This document shows, piece by piece, positions 9,301 to 17,591 of a stretch of 52,016 nucleotides of DNA; positions within the stretch are counted from its first letter, which is position 1; each line of letters starts with the position of its first letter. The notes below the pieces were generated by a model. That model saw only the letters and a list, made by a program, of their open reading frames with translations, was not told where the DNA came from and searched no databases. Source of the DNA: Secundilactobacillus silagincola (GTDB lineage: Bacteria; Bacillota; Bacilli; Lactobacillales; Lactobacillaceae); contig NZ_BCMJ01000012.1 in assembly GCF_002583405.1 (NCBI RefSeq), positions 1 through 52,016 of the forward strand, written 5' to 3'. The position numbers were made by a program, and so were the translations under genes.

Positions 9301-12300
9301 GTAGATGGGAAACCTGCTATCCAAGTAAACTTTACTTACAATGGATCAGGGGCACAAAAGGTCGCTGACGCATTGAAAGCATTGGATGCAGACGGTACTC
9401 ACTATACATTGGTGGATCCAAGTGCAGACGGTACAGAGGTTAAAGGCACAATTACTTTGATCAAAGGAACTGGTGAAGGTACAGGAACTGGTGAAGGCAC
9501 AGGAACCGGCGAAGGTACAGGAACTGGTGAAGGCACAGGAACCGGCGAAGGCACAGGAACCGGCGAAAACGTTAACAAAGGTTGGACGCTCACCAAGAAT
9601 GATGATGGAACTTACACATTGACCGATGATAAGGGCCACTCAGTAACTATCTATCCTAAGCAACCTGATAAAGATGGTTCTGATCAAGAAGGTTCTGGTC
9701 AAAATGGTTCAGGTCAACCAATTGTTATCAAGATTAATATTACTGGCGATTCAGTAAGCACTGATGGTACCGATGGCGATGGTAACGGTTCTGGTTCAAC
9801 TGGCACCGACACCACAGGCACTGGCTCAAATGGTGCTACCTTAATCGTATTACCAGGTCAATCAACTGGTACTAAAGTCGCTAAGAACCCTGATGGCTCA
9901 TTAACCTTCACGTTCCCTAACGGTGATACTGAAACGGTTAAACCAGGCGACAACAACGACAAGACTAACCCAGCTGGTGGAACTTTCAAAGTCAACCCAG
10001 ATGGTACGATTACCTTCACTAACCCTGATGGTTCAACCTACACGATTGATCCTAACAACAAGGCTAGTGGTACTACTCAACCGGGTAGCACGATTACTAA
10101 CATCACGTTACCAGGTAAGAATGGTACGGATGGCAAGGATGCGCCAGATCAAACTGTATTAGTTGAGAAGACCCCTTCTGGTGACATTGTGCTCCACTTC
10201 CCAGATGGTACGACTCAAACAGTTCAACCAGGCGGTACTGGTACGACTCCAGGCGGTTCAACATTTGTTGTTAACCCAGATGGTACGATTACCTTTACTA
10301 ACCCAGACGGTTCTACTACCACGATCGATCCAAGCAAGGGAACAACGACTCCAATCGTGATTAACACTGGTTCACAAACTGGTAACGGTGCTGATACCGA
10401 TGGCGATGGTATTCCAGATAGCTTCGAAACCAAGATTGGTACTAATGCTGACAAGACTGATAGTGACAACGATGGCGACACCGACTTCCAAGAAGTCTTA
10501 AACCACACTAATCCTCTGGACCCTGCTTCTAACTTGAAGTCATTGGAAAATGGCGGTAAGGACGGTTCTACTGGTCCATCAACTAGTACGACAACTAATA
10601 CCACAACCATTAACAATGTTCCAGGTCAAAATGGTGGCGTTAAAGCAACTAAGAATCCTGATGGTTCAATTACCTTCACATTCCCAGATGGCTCAACCCA
10701 AACTGTTCAACCTGGTGATAAAACTAAGCCTGACGCAAAGGGTGGTTCATTCACTGTAAATCCTAATGGCACGATCACCTTTACTGATGGTAATGGTAAC
10801 AGTTACACGATTGACCCTAACAAGGGCACAACCACTAACCCAATTACTGTTAACGTTCCAGGTCAAGACGGTGGTACTCAAGCAACTAAGAACCCTGATG
10901 GCTCAATTACCTTCACGTTCCCAGATGGCTCGACTCAAACTGTTCAACCTGGTGACACTAGCAAGCCTGACGCAAAGGGTGCAACCTTTAAGGTAAACGA
11001 CGATGGCACAATTACCGTTACTAATCCTGATGGTAGCAGCTTCACCTTTGATCCTAATAATGGTCAAAGCACACCAACCCAACCAGGTAGCAAGTCTACA
11101 GTCGTTGTTCTTCCTGGGAAAGATGGTGCAACTAATGTTGTGACTGCTGAAAAGACACCAAATGGCGATATTATTCTCCACTTACCAGACGGTTCTACCC
11201 AGACAGTTGAACCAGGTAAGGGTGGCACATTGCCAGATGGGACTAAGTACACTTATAACCCAGATGGTACGTTCACATTTACTACACCAGATGGTAAGAC
11301 CACTACTATTGATCCTGAAAAGGGTACAAGTGATCTAACTACCTCTACCAGCACGAGTACTATTACAAACACGACTACTGATAATGGCGGTACTACGAAC
11401 AACACGACCAACAACTACTACGGTACGGATGGTCCTGCAAGTGCCACTATTAAGTTGCCAGCTGGCAAGGATGGTAATTCTTACACGATCACTTACACCA
11501 AGAACCCTGATGGTACTGAAACTATCACGACTCCTGATGGTAATACTAAGACTGTTAAACCGGGCGATACTGGTACTTTACCAAACGGTGGGACTTACAC
11601 AGTGCTTCCTGATGGTTCATTAAGTATCACTAACCCAGATGGCACCACAACAGTTGTCAACCCTGGTGGTGGAACAGATGGTTCAACTACCAACAACAAT
11701 GGTGGTAGCACGACGCCAACGGACACTAACAATGGCAACGGAACTGATACTGATGGTGATGGGGTTCCTGATGGCCTCGAAGGTAAATTAGGGACCAACG
11801 CAGATAATAAGGATACTGATGGCGATGGCGACACCGATTTGCAAGAATTGATGAACGGCACTAACCCTAAGGATCCAGCATCTAACTTGGCATCATTGAA
11901 GAACGGTGGTTCAACTACCAACAACAATGGTGGCAACCCAATTACCATCAACATGCCAGGTCAAAACGGTGGGACTACTGCAGTCAAGAATCCTGATGGT
12001 TCAATCACCTTCACGTTCCCAGATGGTTCTACTCAAACTATTAAACCAGGTGATAATGATACTAAGACCAACCCAGCTGGCGGTACCTTCAAGGTTAACC
12101 CAGATGGCACGATCACCTTTACTGACAAGGATGGGAACAGTTACACCCTTGATCCTAACAAGAACAATGGTGCATCTACCCAACCTGGCAGCAAAGACAC
12201 AGTTGTTGTCCTTCCTGGAAAAGATGGTACAAGTTCTGTAGTGACAGTTGAAAAGGGCACGGATGGTTCAATCACCTTGCACTTACCAGATGGCTCAACA

Positions 12301-15057
12301 AGAACTGTTAAACCAGGCGACTCAGGCACCTTACCAGATGGCACTCACTACAACGTTAACGATGATGGCACGATCACCTTTACGAACCCTAATGGTGGCT
12401 CATCAACCATTGATCCTAACAAGGGTGCTACAAACAACGGTGGTACCAACGGGACAAATGGTACGAACGGGACTAACGGAACCAATGGTACAAATGGTAC
12501 CAACGGAACTAATGGTACGAACGGCACCAATGGGACAAATGGTGTTAATGGCTCGAACGGTACAGTTACGGTTAACATCCCAGGTCAAACTGGTGGCACA
12601 ACTGTAACTAAGAACCCTGACGGCTCATACACGATTACCTTCCCAGATGGCAGCCAAGATATTGTTAAACCAGGTGATAACAGTACTAAGACTAACCCAG
12701 AAGGCGGTAGCTTCGTTGTTAACCCTGATGGTACAATCACATTCACCGATAAGAACGGTAAGAACTACACCTTCGATCCAAGCAAGATTGGTGGCCAACC
12801 AACGGCTGATGACAGTAAAGCAACTGTTGTTGTCATCCCAAGTCAAGACGGTAAGAACACGATTCTGACCGTTGAAAAGACGACTGGTGGTCAAACATTG
12901 CTTCACTTCCCAGATGGTTCTACTACACCTGTTAAACCTGGTGATACTGGTAAAGTTCCTGGCACTGATACCACCTACAAGGTTAACGAAGATGGTACAA
13001 TCACCTTCACTAACCCATCAGATGGTTCATCAACGACCATTGATCCTAATGCTGGTAAGACGAACATTATCAACGTAACGCCAAATGGTGGTAACGGTGA
13101 TAACGGCGGTACAACAACTCCAGGAAACACTAACGGAGCTGGTACACCAATTACGATTAACTTACCAGGTCAAAACGGTGCTACTACTGTCACTAAGAAC
13201 CCTGATGGCTCATTTACCTTCAACTTCCCAGATGGCAGCAAGGAAACGGTTAAACCAGGCGACAATTCTTCTAAGACTAACCCAGCAGGCGGCACCTTCG
13301 TGGTCAACCCTGATGGTACCATTACCTTCACTGGTCAAGATGGCAAGACTTACACCATTGACCCAAGCAAGATCGGTGGCCAACCAACCGACAGCGACTC
13401 AAAGAGCACTGTTGTGGTAATCCCTGGTCAAGACGGTAAAGATGGGACACCTGGTAAAGCTACGATCTTAACGGTTGAGAAGACACCAAACGGCGACACA
13501 CTCATCCACTTCCCAGATGGCAGTACTCAAACTGTTAAACCTGGCGATGGTGACAAGTTACCAAACGGCGGTTCATGGGTTGTAAATCCTGATGGTTCAA
13601 TTACCTTCACTAACCCAGATGGCAGCAAGACAACCATCAATCCTAATGATGGTACAAAGGGTCCTATCAATACTGATCCTAAGACTGGAACTGACGGCAC
13701 CAATGGTACGAATGGTACCAACGGCACTAATGGTTCAACCGTAGTCTTTGTACCAAACAAGGATGGTAATGGCGGTACCATGGTTACCCTTACTAAGCAA
13801 CCAAACGGTGATGTTACAGTTACTACTCCAGATGGCGGCAGTCAAACGCTCAAACCTGGTGAAACTGGAACCTTACCAAACGGTGGTAAAGCAACTGTTA
13901 ACCCAGATGGCTCCGTAACCATCACTAATCCTGACGGTTCGCACTTCACGGTTGTTCCAAATGGTGGTAATGGTGGTACGACTAATAACACCACTAACAA
14001 CATTACCAACAACTATGGTTCAGATGGTTCAACTGGCACCACTGTGACCTTACCAACTGGTAACGATGGTAAGGGTGGCGTTACGATCACCTACACCAAG
14101 AACCCTGATGGCTCAACTACCTTGGCCACTCCAGACGGTGACAAGACGGTTAAACCAGGCGACACAGGCACCTTACCAAATGGTAGCCCATACGTTGTTA
14201 ACCCAGATGGTTCATTGACGATCACTAACCCAGATGGTAGCAAGACGACCATCTTCCCAGGTGGTACCATTAACAATGGTGGTGTAACCAACAATTACTA
14301 CTATGGTAATGGTGAATCTGTCACTGATAAGACACCAAATGGTTCAGGTTTGACCTTAACTAAGAACGGTGATGGGACATTCACGATCACCTTCCCAGAT
14401 GGGTCTAGCCAGACAGTTACTCCTAAGAACGGTAACACGGGTACCTTACCAAATGGTGACACTTGGACGATCGGCCCAGATGGTACTTTGACGATTACCT
14501 CTAAAGATGGTAAGACTAAGACTATCTTGAACGTCGACCAAGACAAGACTCCAACTGGTCCTACTACTGGGCCTGATGGCAGTCAGACTCCAGATGGTTC
14601 TTCAACTGGTATCAACACAACGCCAACTACTGATCAAGGCACTGCCGTAACGACTCCAGGTAACGACAATGCTGGAAACAATGGTGGTAGCAATACTACT
14701 GGTACCTCAACTGGTGCTGGTGAAGGTACTGCTACTGAAGGCGCTGGCGACAACGGTGGTATTGTAGCAGGCGGTGACAACGGTACTGCAACTGGTACTG
14801 GCGAAGGCACTGCCACTGCAGGAAACGCTGAAGGCGGTACAGCAACTGCCCAAGGTACTTCTGCAGGTACAGCAACAACTGCCGAAGGCGCAACCGCTGC
14901 TGGTCAAGCTAATGGTAACAAGCAAGCTGCTGACAAGAGTGCATTACCTCAAACTGATGAAAACCAGGCACAGGGTGTTGCAGCACTTGGCTTCCTCGGT
15001 GTACTTGCTTCACTGCTTGGCTTGGCAGGAGCAAAGAAACGTCGTAAAGACATTTAG
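6349..15057 (+). CDS. Giant wall-anchored repeat surface protein (KxYKxGKxW signal, LPQTD anchor)
   Basis: A 2902-residue secreted protein. Residues 25-60 hold a KxYKxGKxW-type signal (YRMYKAGRTW, then a hydrophobic run ending VQAAAA). A Thr/Ala/Asp-rich linker and about 700 residues of unrecognised sequence follow. Then come a GTGEG repeat (about residue 1040), some fifteen modules rich in NPDG and FPDGSTQTV (about 1180-2730), two calcium-loop TSP3-like segments (about 1349 and 1800), and two GTN collagen-like runs (about 2033 and 2445). The C-terminus has LPQTDE at about residue 2866, a hydrophobic span and KKRRKD, a sortase signal with D where most have G. The start at 6349 follows GGAGGAGG; an upstream in-frame start at 6277 lacks one. 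KxYKxGKxW proteins are often exported by accessory Sec and glycosylated, but no such genes are in the window. Probable adhesin or matrix protein; ligand unknown. Confidence 0.85.
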   Translation: MGRGSKNLSKGNRKLALMHESESLHYRMYKAGRTWLFAGIATFSLGAVLLGTQVQAAAAEDPTQTTAPATTPEAGTGAGQTADTNGDAAATTKVATDTLATPNAQTKTAVDATAVDPASGTNADQSTTANDSTSNLVQPSKDTTSATSDPANYTDANGDVHAGKSGDVLVSGPTQLDQTQAEGTVKAPSGTTAVPDTAGAIVKTNLFGSGLKSYPENSASAGLNSQISEKYLNSGAEAAINQANANTDRVSGSYGDPYAAGKVNPDVQNNHDLIGHPSDNVALVNDNLDMTADTTDENINNEQKTTADILNDQDAVTSDTKNPQTRSATLYADTDADGINISLVGDGQQGATFGVPANLQPVKITGLSVVQQTPVGIIVKNDNTGEYYQIADPTLGNKDTSGDPSKNTNPDYAVGKKLDGQAVYTAVMNSGGIQQLVKTVTEGIQTASGWGADLGKGLIGNGKSLIPTEFTTAIKNIIANPATAATEGGTLLTSAGQIVQSLNPDQVKTIGASGFVATLVNLLDILGVDTTNFNLAYQGQLTQLQDSIDNMQKYLTNLSNNGLEETLLMPATYNAADGTIQVLSNKNLTTAGALLNDVNTYINGWTNGIGSALDSIFTGKQTIIAPDANDPLHAFNGKTPMQVLNEALAAWENGTDTTDPTNTTTPTNTNSGGILGNLGNLFGGSTGSDSNSSGLGGIFSGITGGITDAISGVIKQWVAPAATQVIEAFLTLASDANTKLVQPAISGVSDWVTKNLGTAISTAIEGSAGMHQTVAVPVQFQDPQFMDQTNGQNATPGQFVGETFDTMSRLFNKNQMGSTTIVYQNVDKTQLKDLIAKGTPQGSDIPQSATDFANAVNNNVNASQYDVDKAVIALGGHIATPNSLAGKLDLGTATGTTTLENAAAAQTTDGAKTLTTEAAAALTADAIKGAATDEAATKSASDTTKAAIAGPAVDQQTQQSVTVDFSKLTSDDFTIDPASAKDTTVDGKPAIQVNFTYNGSGAQKVADALKALDADGTHYTLVDPSADGTEVKGTITLIKGTGEGTGTGEGTGTGEGTGTGEGTGTGEGTGTGENVNKGWTLTKNDDGTYTLTDDKGHSVTIYPKQPDKDGSDQEGSGQNGSGQPIVIKINITGDSVSTDGTDGDGNGSGSTGTDTTGTGSNGATLIVLPGQSTGTKVAKNPDGSLTFTFPNGDTETVKPGDNNDKTNPAGGTFKVNPDGTITFTNPDGSTYTIDPNNKASGTTQPGSTITNITLPGKNGTDGKDAPDQTVLVEKTPSGDIVLHFPDGTTQTVQPGGTGTTPGGSTFVVNPDGTITFTNPDGSTTTIDPSKGTTTPIVINTGSQTGNGADTDGDGIPDSFETKIGTNADKTDSDNDGDTDFQEVLNHTNPLDPASNLKSLENGGKDGSTGPSTSTTTNTTTINNVPGQNGGVKATKNPDGSITFTFPDGSTQTVQPGDKTKPDAKGGSFTVNPNGTITFTDGNGNSYTIDPNKGTTTNPITVNVPGQDGGTQATKNPDGSITFTFPDGSTQTVQPGDTSKPDAKGATFKVNDDGTITVTNPDGSSFTFDPNNGQSTPTQPGSKSTVVVLPGKDGATNVVTAEKTPNGDIILHLPDGSTQTVEPGKGGTLPDGTKYTYNPDGTFTFTTPDGKTTTIDPEKGTSDLTTSTSTSTITNTTTDNGGTTNNTTNNYYGTDGPASATIKLPAGKDGNSYTITYTKNPDGTETITTPDGNTKTVKPGDTGTLPNGGTYTVLPDGSLSITNPDGTTTVVNPGGGTDGSTTNNNGGSTTPTDTNNGNGTDTDGDGVPDGLEGKLGTNADNKDTDGDGDTDLQELMNGTNPKDPASNLASLKNGGSTTNNNGGNPITINMPGQNGGTTAVKNPDGSITFTFPDGSTQTIKPGDNDTKTNPAGGTFKVNPDGTITFTDKDGNSYTLDPNKNNGASTQPGSKDTVVVLPGKDGTSSVVTVEKGTDGSITLHLPDGSTRTVKPGDSGTLPDGTHYNVNDDGTITFTNPNGGSSTIDPNKGATNNGGTNGTNGTNGTNGTNGTNGTNGTNGTNGTNGTNGVNGSNGTVTVNIPGQTGGTTVTKNPDGSYTITFPDGSQDIVKPGDNSTKTNPEGGSFVVNPDGTITFTDKNGKNYTFDPSKIGGQPTADDSKATVVVIPSQDGKNTILTVEKTTGGQTLLHFPDGSTTPVKPGDTGKVPGTDTTYKVNEDGTITFTNPSDGSSTTIDPNAGKTNIINVTPNGGNGDNGGTTTPGNTNGAGTPITINLPGQNGATTVTKNPDGSFTFNFPDGSKETVKPGDNSSKTNPAGGTFVVNPDGTITFTGQDGKTYTIDPSKIGGQPTDSDSKSTVVVIPGQDGKDGTPGKATILTVEKTPNGDTLIHFPDGSTQTVKPGDGDKLPNGGSWVVNPDGSITFTNPDGSKTTINPNDGTKGPINTDPKTGTDGTNGTNGTNGTNGSTVVFVPNKDGNGGTMVTLTKQPNGDVTVTTPDGGSQTLKPGETGTLPNGGKATVNPDGSVTITNPDGSHFTVVPNGGNGGTTNNTTNNITNNYGSDGSTGTTVTLPTGNDGKGGVTITYTKNPDGSTTLATPDGDKTVKPGDTGTLPNGSPYVVNPDGSLTITNPDGSKTTIFPGGTINNGGVTNNYYYGNGESVTDKTPNGSGLTLTKNGDGTFTITFPDGSSQTVTPKNGNTGTLPNGDTWTIGPDGTLTITSKDGKTKTILNVDQDKTPTGPTTGPDGSQTPDGSSTGINTTPTTDQGTAVTTPGNDNAGNNGGSNTTGTSTGAGEGTATEGAGDNGGIVAGGDNGTATGTGEGTATAGNAEGGTATAQGTSAGTATTAEGATAAGQANGNKQAADKSALPQTDENQAQGVAALGFLGVLASLLGLAGAKKRRKDI
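9466..9567 (+). repeat. 18-bp tandem repeat coding for GTGEGT
   Basis: Close to six copies of an 18-base unit (GGAACTGGTGAAGGTACA and near-identical versions) in frame inside the giant surface gene. Units differ only at third positions (GGT/GGC, ACT/ACC). The high DNA identity makes copy number likely to vary between strains by slippage, in steps of six residues, without breaking the frame. Confidence 0.85.
10393..10542 (+). repeat. TSP3-like calcium-loop segment, copy 1
   Basis: Codes for DTDGDGIPDSFE, then GTNADKTDSDNDGDTD and TNPLDPASN, the spaced aspartates of bacterial thrombospondin type 3/calcium-binding repeats. A second copy at 11746-11898 has the same order. Probably binds calcium and stiffens the stalk (inference from family). 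Confidence 0.75.
11746..11898 (+). repeat. TSP3-like calcium-loop segment, copy 2
   Basis: Codes for DTDGDGVPDGLE, then GTNADNKDTDGDGDTD and TNPKDPASN. Same architecture as copy 1, about 450 residues further on, placed after the sixth NPDG module. The even spacing suggests duplication of a large block of the protein. Confidence 0.75.
12442..12540 (+). repeat. GTN tripeptide run (Gly-X-Y type), synonymous codons shuffled
   Basis: Eleven Gly-Thr-Asn triplets in a row, with related triplets (GVN, GSN) following. The 9-base DNA unit changes synonymous codons at almost every copy (GGT ACC AAC, GGG ACA AAT, GGT ACG AAC, GGA ACC AAT). A shorter run lies at about 13700-13735. Glycine at every third residue recalls bacterial collagen-like stalks, but proline is absent. 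Confidence 0.8.
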
Positions 15058-15112
15058 TAACATGATGTAGTTATCTTCCGTTTAAATTTCTCCCTCAAAA
15101 TTTTAAACGACG

Positions 15113-15153
15113 AAGCCCCGCATACGTCGATGGCGTATGCGGGGCTTTTTGTT
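15113..15153 (+). terminator. Terminator of the giant surface gene
   Basis: Perfect 14-bp stem (AAGCCCCGCATACG and its complement at 15134-15147) with a seven-base loop, followed by TTTTTGTTTT. Lies 55 bases after the stop codon. Confidence 0.9.
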
Positions 15154-15180
15154 TTGGTTCAAACGAAATGAGAGAATTCG

Positions 15181-15217
15181 AAAAGCACCGCGTTTTTTTG
15201 TAGGACGCGGTGCTTTC
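15181..15217 (-). terminator. Terminator of the TetR gene (minus strand)
   Basis: Perfect 12-bp stem AAAGCACCGCGT / ACGCGGTGCTTT (15182-15193 and 15205-15216) with a T-rich loop, 25 bases beyond the stop of the minus-strand TetR gene. The T run on the minus strand is short. It may also act as a second stop for the surface gene. Confidence 0.65.
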
Positions 15218-15241
15218 GATTGGTTTTACCTATCCGAGCAA

Positions 15242-15865
15242 TTAATCTTCAGACTTAAGTGACTGAGCAACTTCTCGCATTGCTGCGATGCTCTTACTGA
15301 TAACGGTGATTAAATCATCTACTGCTGACTGTGGCTGAGTGGTTAACCAATCTGTAATCGCACAAATTAAGCCGCCAGACGCAAACCCGACTGCAGCTCG
15401 ATATTTTGCATTAGACGAATCGATCTGTTCAGCATCTAATACATAGTAGATAAAGAGTGCATTGATTTGCTTGAAAGCCTGAATGTCTTCGCCACGCTCA
15501 GTGAGAGCCTCTAATAGTTCTGAATGATTAACGACGAAGGTAACGATTTGCGTTGCTAGGGGCGTAAAATCGTTGTCCTCATCACGTGGATAAAACTTGT
15601 CAAATATCCTTGCAAACTGATTAACGGTATCAGTCACCACTGAATCATAGAGATCATAAACGTCCTTAAAATGAATATAAAAAGTTCCCCGACCAATATC
15701 GCTTTCCCTAGCAAGTTCTGCAACAGTGATCTTGTCAATTGGTTTATCGTGCAATAGTTTGACAAACACCTTTTTTAACTGACGCTGGGTCTTTAACGTT
15801 CGACGATCTGGCTGATTACTCTGCTTAGAAACCACATTATGTCCCCCTCTAAGTCGAGCTATCAT
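15242..15865 (-). CDS. TetR/AcrR-family transcriptional regulator
   Basis: A 207-residue DNA-binding repressor-type protein. The N-terminal helix-turn-helix reads ITVAELARESDIGRGTFYIHF, the classical TetR recognition unit, and a helical C-terminal ligand or dimer domain follows. Two starts are plausible: ATG at 15865 after GAGGGGGAAACAGG, or an in-frame GTG at 15835 after AGAGGGGGA, which would give 197 residues starting MVSKQSN. It is divergent from the Mga-like gene and convergent with the giant surface gene, so it may control one of them, but no operator was identified. Effector unknown. Confidence 0.85.
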   Translation of the reverse strand: MIARLRGGHNVVSKQSNQPDRRTLKTQRQLKKVFVKLLHDKPIDKITVAELARESDIGRGTFYIHFKDVYDLYDSVVTDTVNQFARIFDKFYPRDEDNDFTPLATQIVTFVVNHSELLEALTERGEDIQAFKQINALFIYYVLDAEQIDSSNAKYRAAVGFASGGLICAITDWLTTQPQSAVDDLITVISKSIAAMREVAQSLKSED

Positions 15866-15942
15866 CCTGTTTCCCCCTCAATGATTAATGAACAATCTCA
15901 GTGGATACGTCTATTAATGAACTTAATCTGCATAATTGAGCA

Positions 15943-15971
15943 TTGTACACTAATCTTATCTACATTATATT
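15943..15971 (+). promoter_or_regulatory. Predicted promoter of the Mga-like regulator
   Basis: TTGTAC at 15943-15948, 17-base spacer, TATATT at 15966-15971. This implies a 5' leader of about 130 bases before the ATG at 16110, long for a regulator. The leader has no hairpin I could assign. The region from 15866 to 16109 is the shared divergent control region with the TetR gene. Confidence 0.5.
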
Positions 15972-16109
15972 ATTTTTAAAGAGAAAAACAACAATTATGT
16001 CGTAAGCGCTTTCTTAGTCGAACATTAAGTATTTCTACATAGGTGTTGGGAGACACGATGTAGCAGTAACTGCGGGGGTTACTTGGTTATCTAATGGGGG
16101 GATAGGTTT

Positions 16110-17591
16110 ATGGATTATTTAGCTTTTTTGGAGAAGAATGAACGCACTAAATTAGGTATTTTAGGGGTATTGGCTGAAAATGCGCAGCGAGATGTTGAGG
16201 TCAAACAGATCATCGACCAAGTATCGATAACACGTTATAAGTTCAACCAACTCATTGACGAATTAATTCAAGATTTAGGGAGTATTCAGCAAAAAGATTG
16301 TCAACTCACTGTCAAAGATAATCTTGTCGTTTGTGACGGTATTGATTATTCAATCTGTCAGCAGTTGCAACTGATCTACTTGAAGCAATCACCGCGGTTT
16401 CAGGTGTTTGAATTTGAGTATCTCAATCAGCAGACTCAGTCACGCCAGAAGTTTCGGCTTGATCATTTTATGAGTCAGTCAAAGTACTATGCACTACGGA
16501 CTCAAGTCGAAAATGTGCTGGATAATAAAGCGGTGACGCAAGCTCGGCCAATAGGTGGCAGTCTGCACCCAGAACTTGTCGAACGGGCCAAAATTTCTAA
16601 TATTTACTACCACTTCTTTAATGGAATAGAGGATCCATTTCCTGAGCTTGAGAGTCAAACTTCACGGTTTTGTAATTTCTTAAGCATGACCTTTGGTATT
16701 TCGCTGACACCCAGCGAACGGTTGAAGTTGAAGATGTTTGTCCAGATTCAAATAAAACGATTGGCTGGTCGGCATTTCTTAAATATCCGACACATGGCAA
16801 CGTTAGAACGGGATACACGACTACCGTTTTTAAAAAATTATTACCTCGAAAACGTACCGCACAGTGGTGAATCAGACATTGATTCAGAAATCTGTTTCCT
16901 GTTCTTGTTTTTACGCAGTCAGCGGATTATGGCTTCCGTGCCAGTTAAATTCTGCCAGCAATTGCAGCAGCAATACAACAGTGGCAGCAAGCATTTTGAA
17001 CGGGTCTTAGCTGAAACGCCGGTGATCAATCAAACTAAATTCACGGGTGAAGACCAGCAAAAGGTTGCCCAGCACATCGCTCAGTTAACGGTGTGGCTGA
17101 TGATGTTTGACTACTTTGATTTCACCGAAGTCATTGCGTCTGATCAGTCTCATATGGCCATGGATTTTCCAGCACTCACCATTTTAGGTAAGCAACTGGT
17201 AGATGAGACCATTAAGGTTTTTGATCTCCAACTTTGTGACGAATGCCGTGCTAAGTTGCTCAAGTCCTACGTTAAAATTTTGATTGCGGACGTGCCTAGT
17301 AGCTTGGCGCGGGACAACGTGACCATTTGTGTTGATTTTGTTCAGAGCATTGTGCCGATGGATTATTTTGCTAAATTATTGGTGGCTAATCTTGGTGCAG
17401 GCATTGTGCTGACCAATCAGTTAAGTAGCGATGTTGATGTGTTTCTCTCCGATATTTATGTAGCCAGCATTCATGATATCCCACAGGTGACGTTGCTGGA
17501 TCCGCTAAAGACATCTAACTGGGAGAAGTTGCGACAAACGGTTGCCGACGTTAAGCAAACTAAATTGGAGGGCTTTTTGGCGGCGAGTTAA
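16110..17591 (+). CDS. Mga-family-like stand-alone transcriptional regulator
   Basis: A 493-residue cytosolic protein. The N-terminal 70 residues contain a helix-turn-helix resembling the HTH_Mga type (VEVKQIIDQVSITRYKFNQL). A long helical middle part and a C-terminal segment with a beta-alpha pattern around GAGIVLTNQLSSDVDVFLSD resemble the EIIB-like end of Mga regulators. Proteins of this class control surface and virulence-type genes in streptococci and enterococci. Here it lies downstream of a giant surface protein, so a role in surface protein control is a reasonable inference. The start at 16110 follows GGGGGGATAGG. Assignment rests on overall layout and length; a search would be needed to confirm the family. 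Confidence 0.65.
   Translation: MDYLAFLEKNERTKLGILGVLAENAQRDVEVKQIIDQVSITRYKFNQLIDELIQDLGSIQQKDCQLTVKDNLVVCDGIDYSICQQLQLIYLKQSPRFQVFEFEYLNQQTQSRQKFRLDHFMSQSKYYALRTQVENVLDNKAVTQARPIGGSLHPELVERAKISNIYYHFFNGIEDPFPELESQTSRFCNFLSMTFGISLTPSERLKLKMFVQIQIKRLAGRHFLNIRHMATLERDTRLPFLKNYYLENVPHSGESDIDSEICFLFLFLRSQRIMASVPVKFCQQLQQQYNSGSKHFERVLAETPVINQTKFTGEDQQKVAQHIAQLTVWLMMFDYFDFTEVIASDQSHMAMDFPALTILGKQLVDETIKVFDLQLCDECRAKLLKSYVKILIADVPSSLARDNVTICVDFVQSIVPMDYFAKLLVANLGAGIVLTNQLSSDVDVFLSDIYVASIHDIPQVTLLDPLKTSNWEKLRQTVADVKQTKLEGFLAAS

Larger units (their letters stand above)
9880..14530 (+). repeat. Array of about fifteen NPDG beta-hairpin modules
   Basis: Each module has about 65-75 residues with two similar halves. 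The first reads KNPDGSxTFTFPDG followed by QTVxPGD; the second reads NPDGTITFTNPDGS and ends in TIDP. Counting by eye gives fifteen modules. Two flavours occur: A (KNPDG..TFTFPDG) and B (EKTPxGD..LHFPDG). They often alternate A-B, and the last three are more divergent. Modules are interrupted by TSP3-like and GTN segments. The repeat matches no domain I can name with certainty. Confidence 0.75.

Noticed and set aside
9346-9639. Antisense open frames (Val/Pro/Ser-rich or Cys/Ser-rich) opposite the GTGEG repeat and elsewhere in the giant gene
   Set aside because: They are mirror products of a low-complexity repeat with few stop codons on the other strand; no ribosome sites and no known domains.
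12348-12588. Antisense frame rich in VPLVPFV
   Set aside because: Direct reading of the GTN repeat in reverse; composition artefact.
9880-14530. Regularly spaced repeats that might suggest a CRISPR array
   Set aside because: They are in-frame protein modules of about 200 bases with degenerate DNA, lacking constant short repeats and unique spacers.
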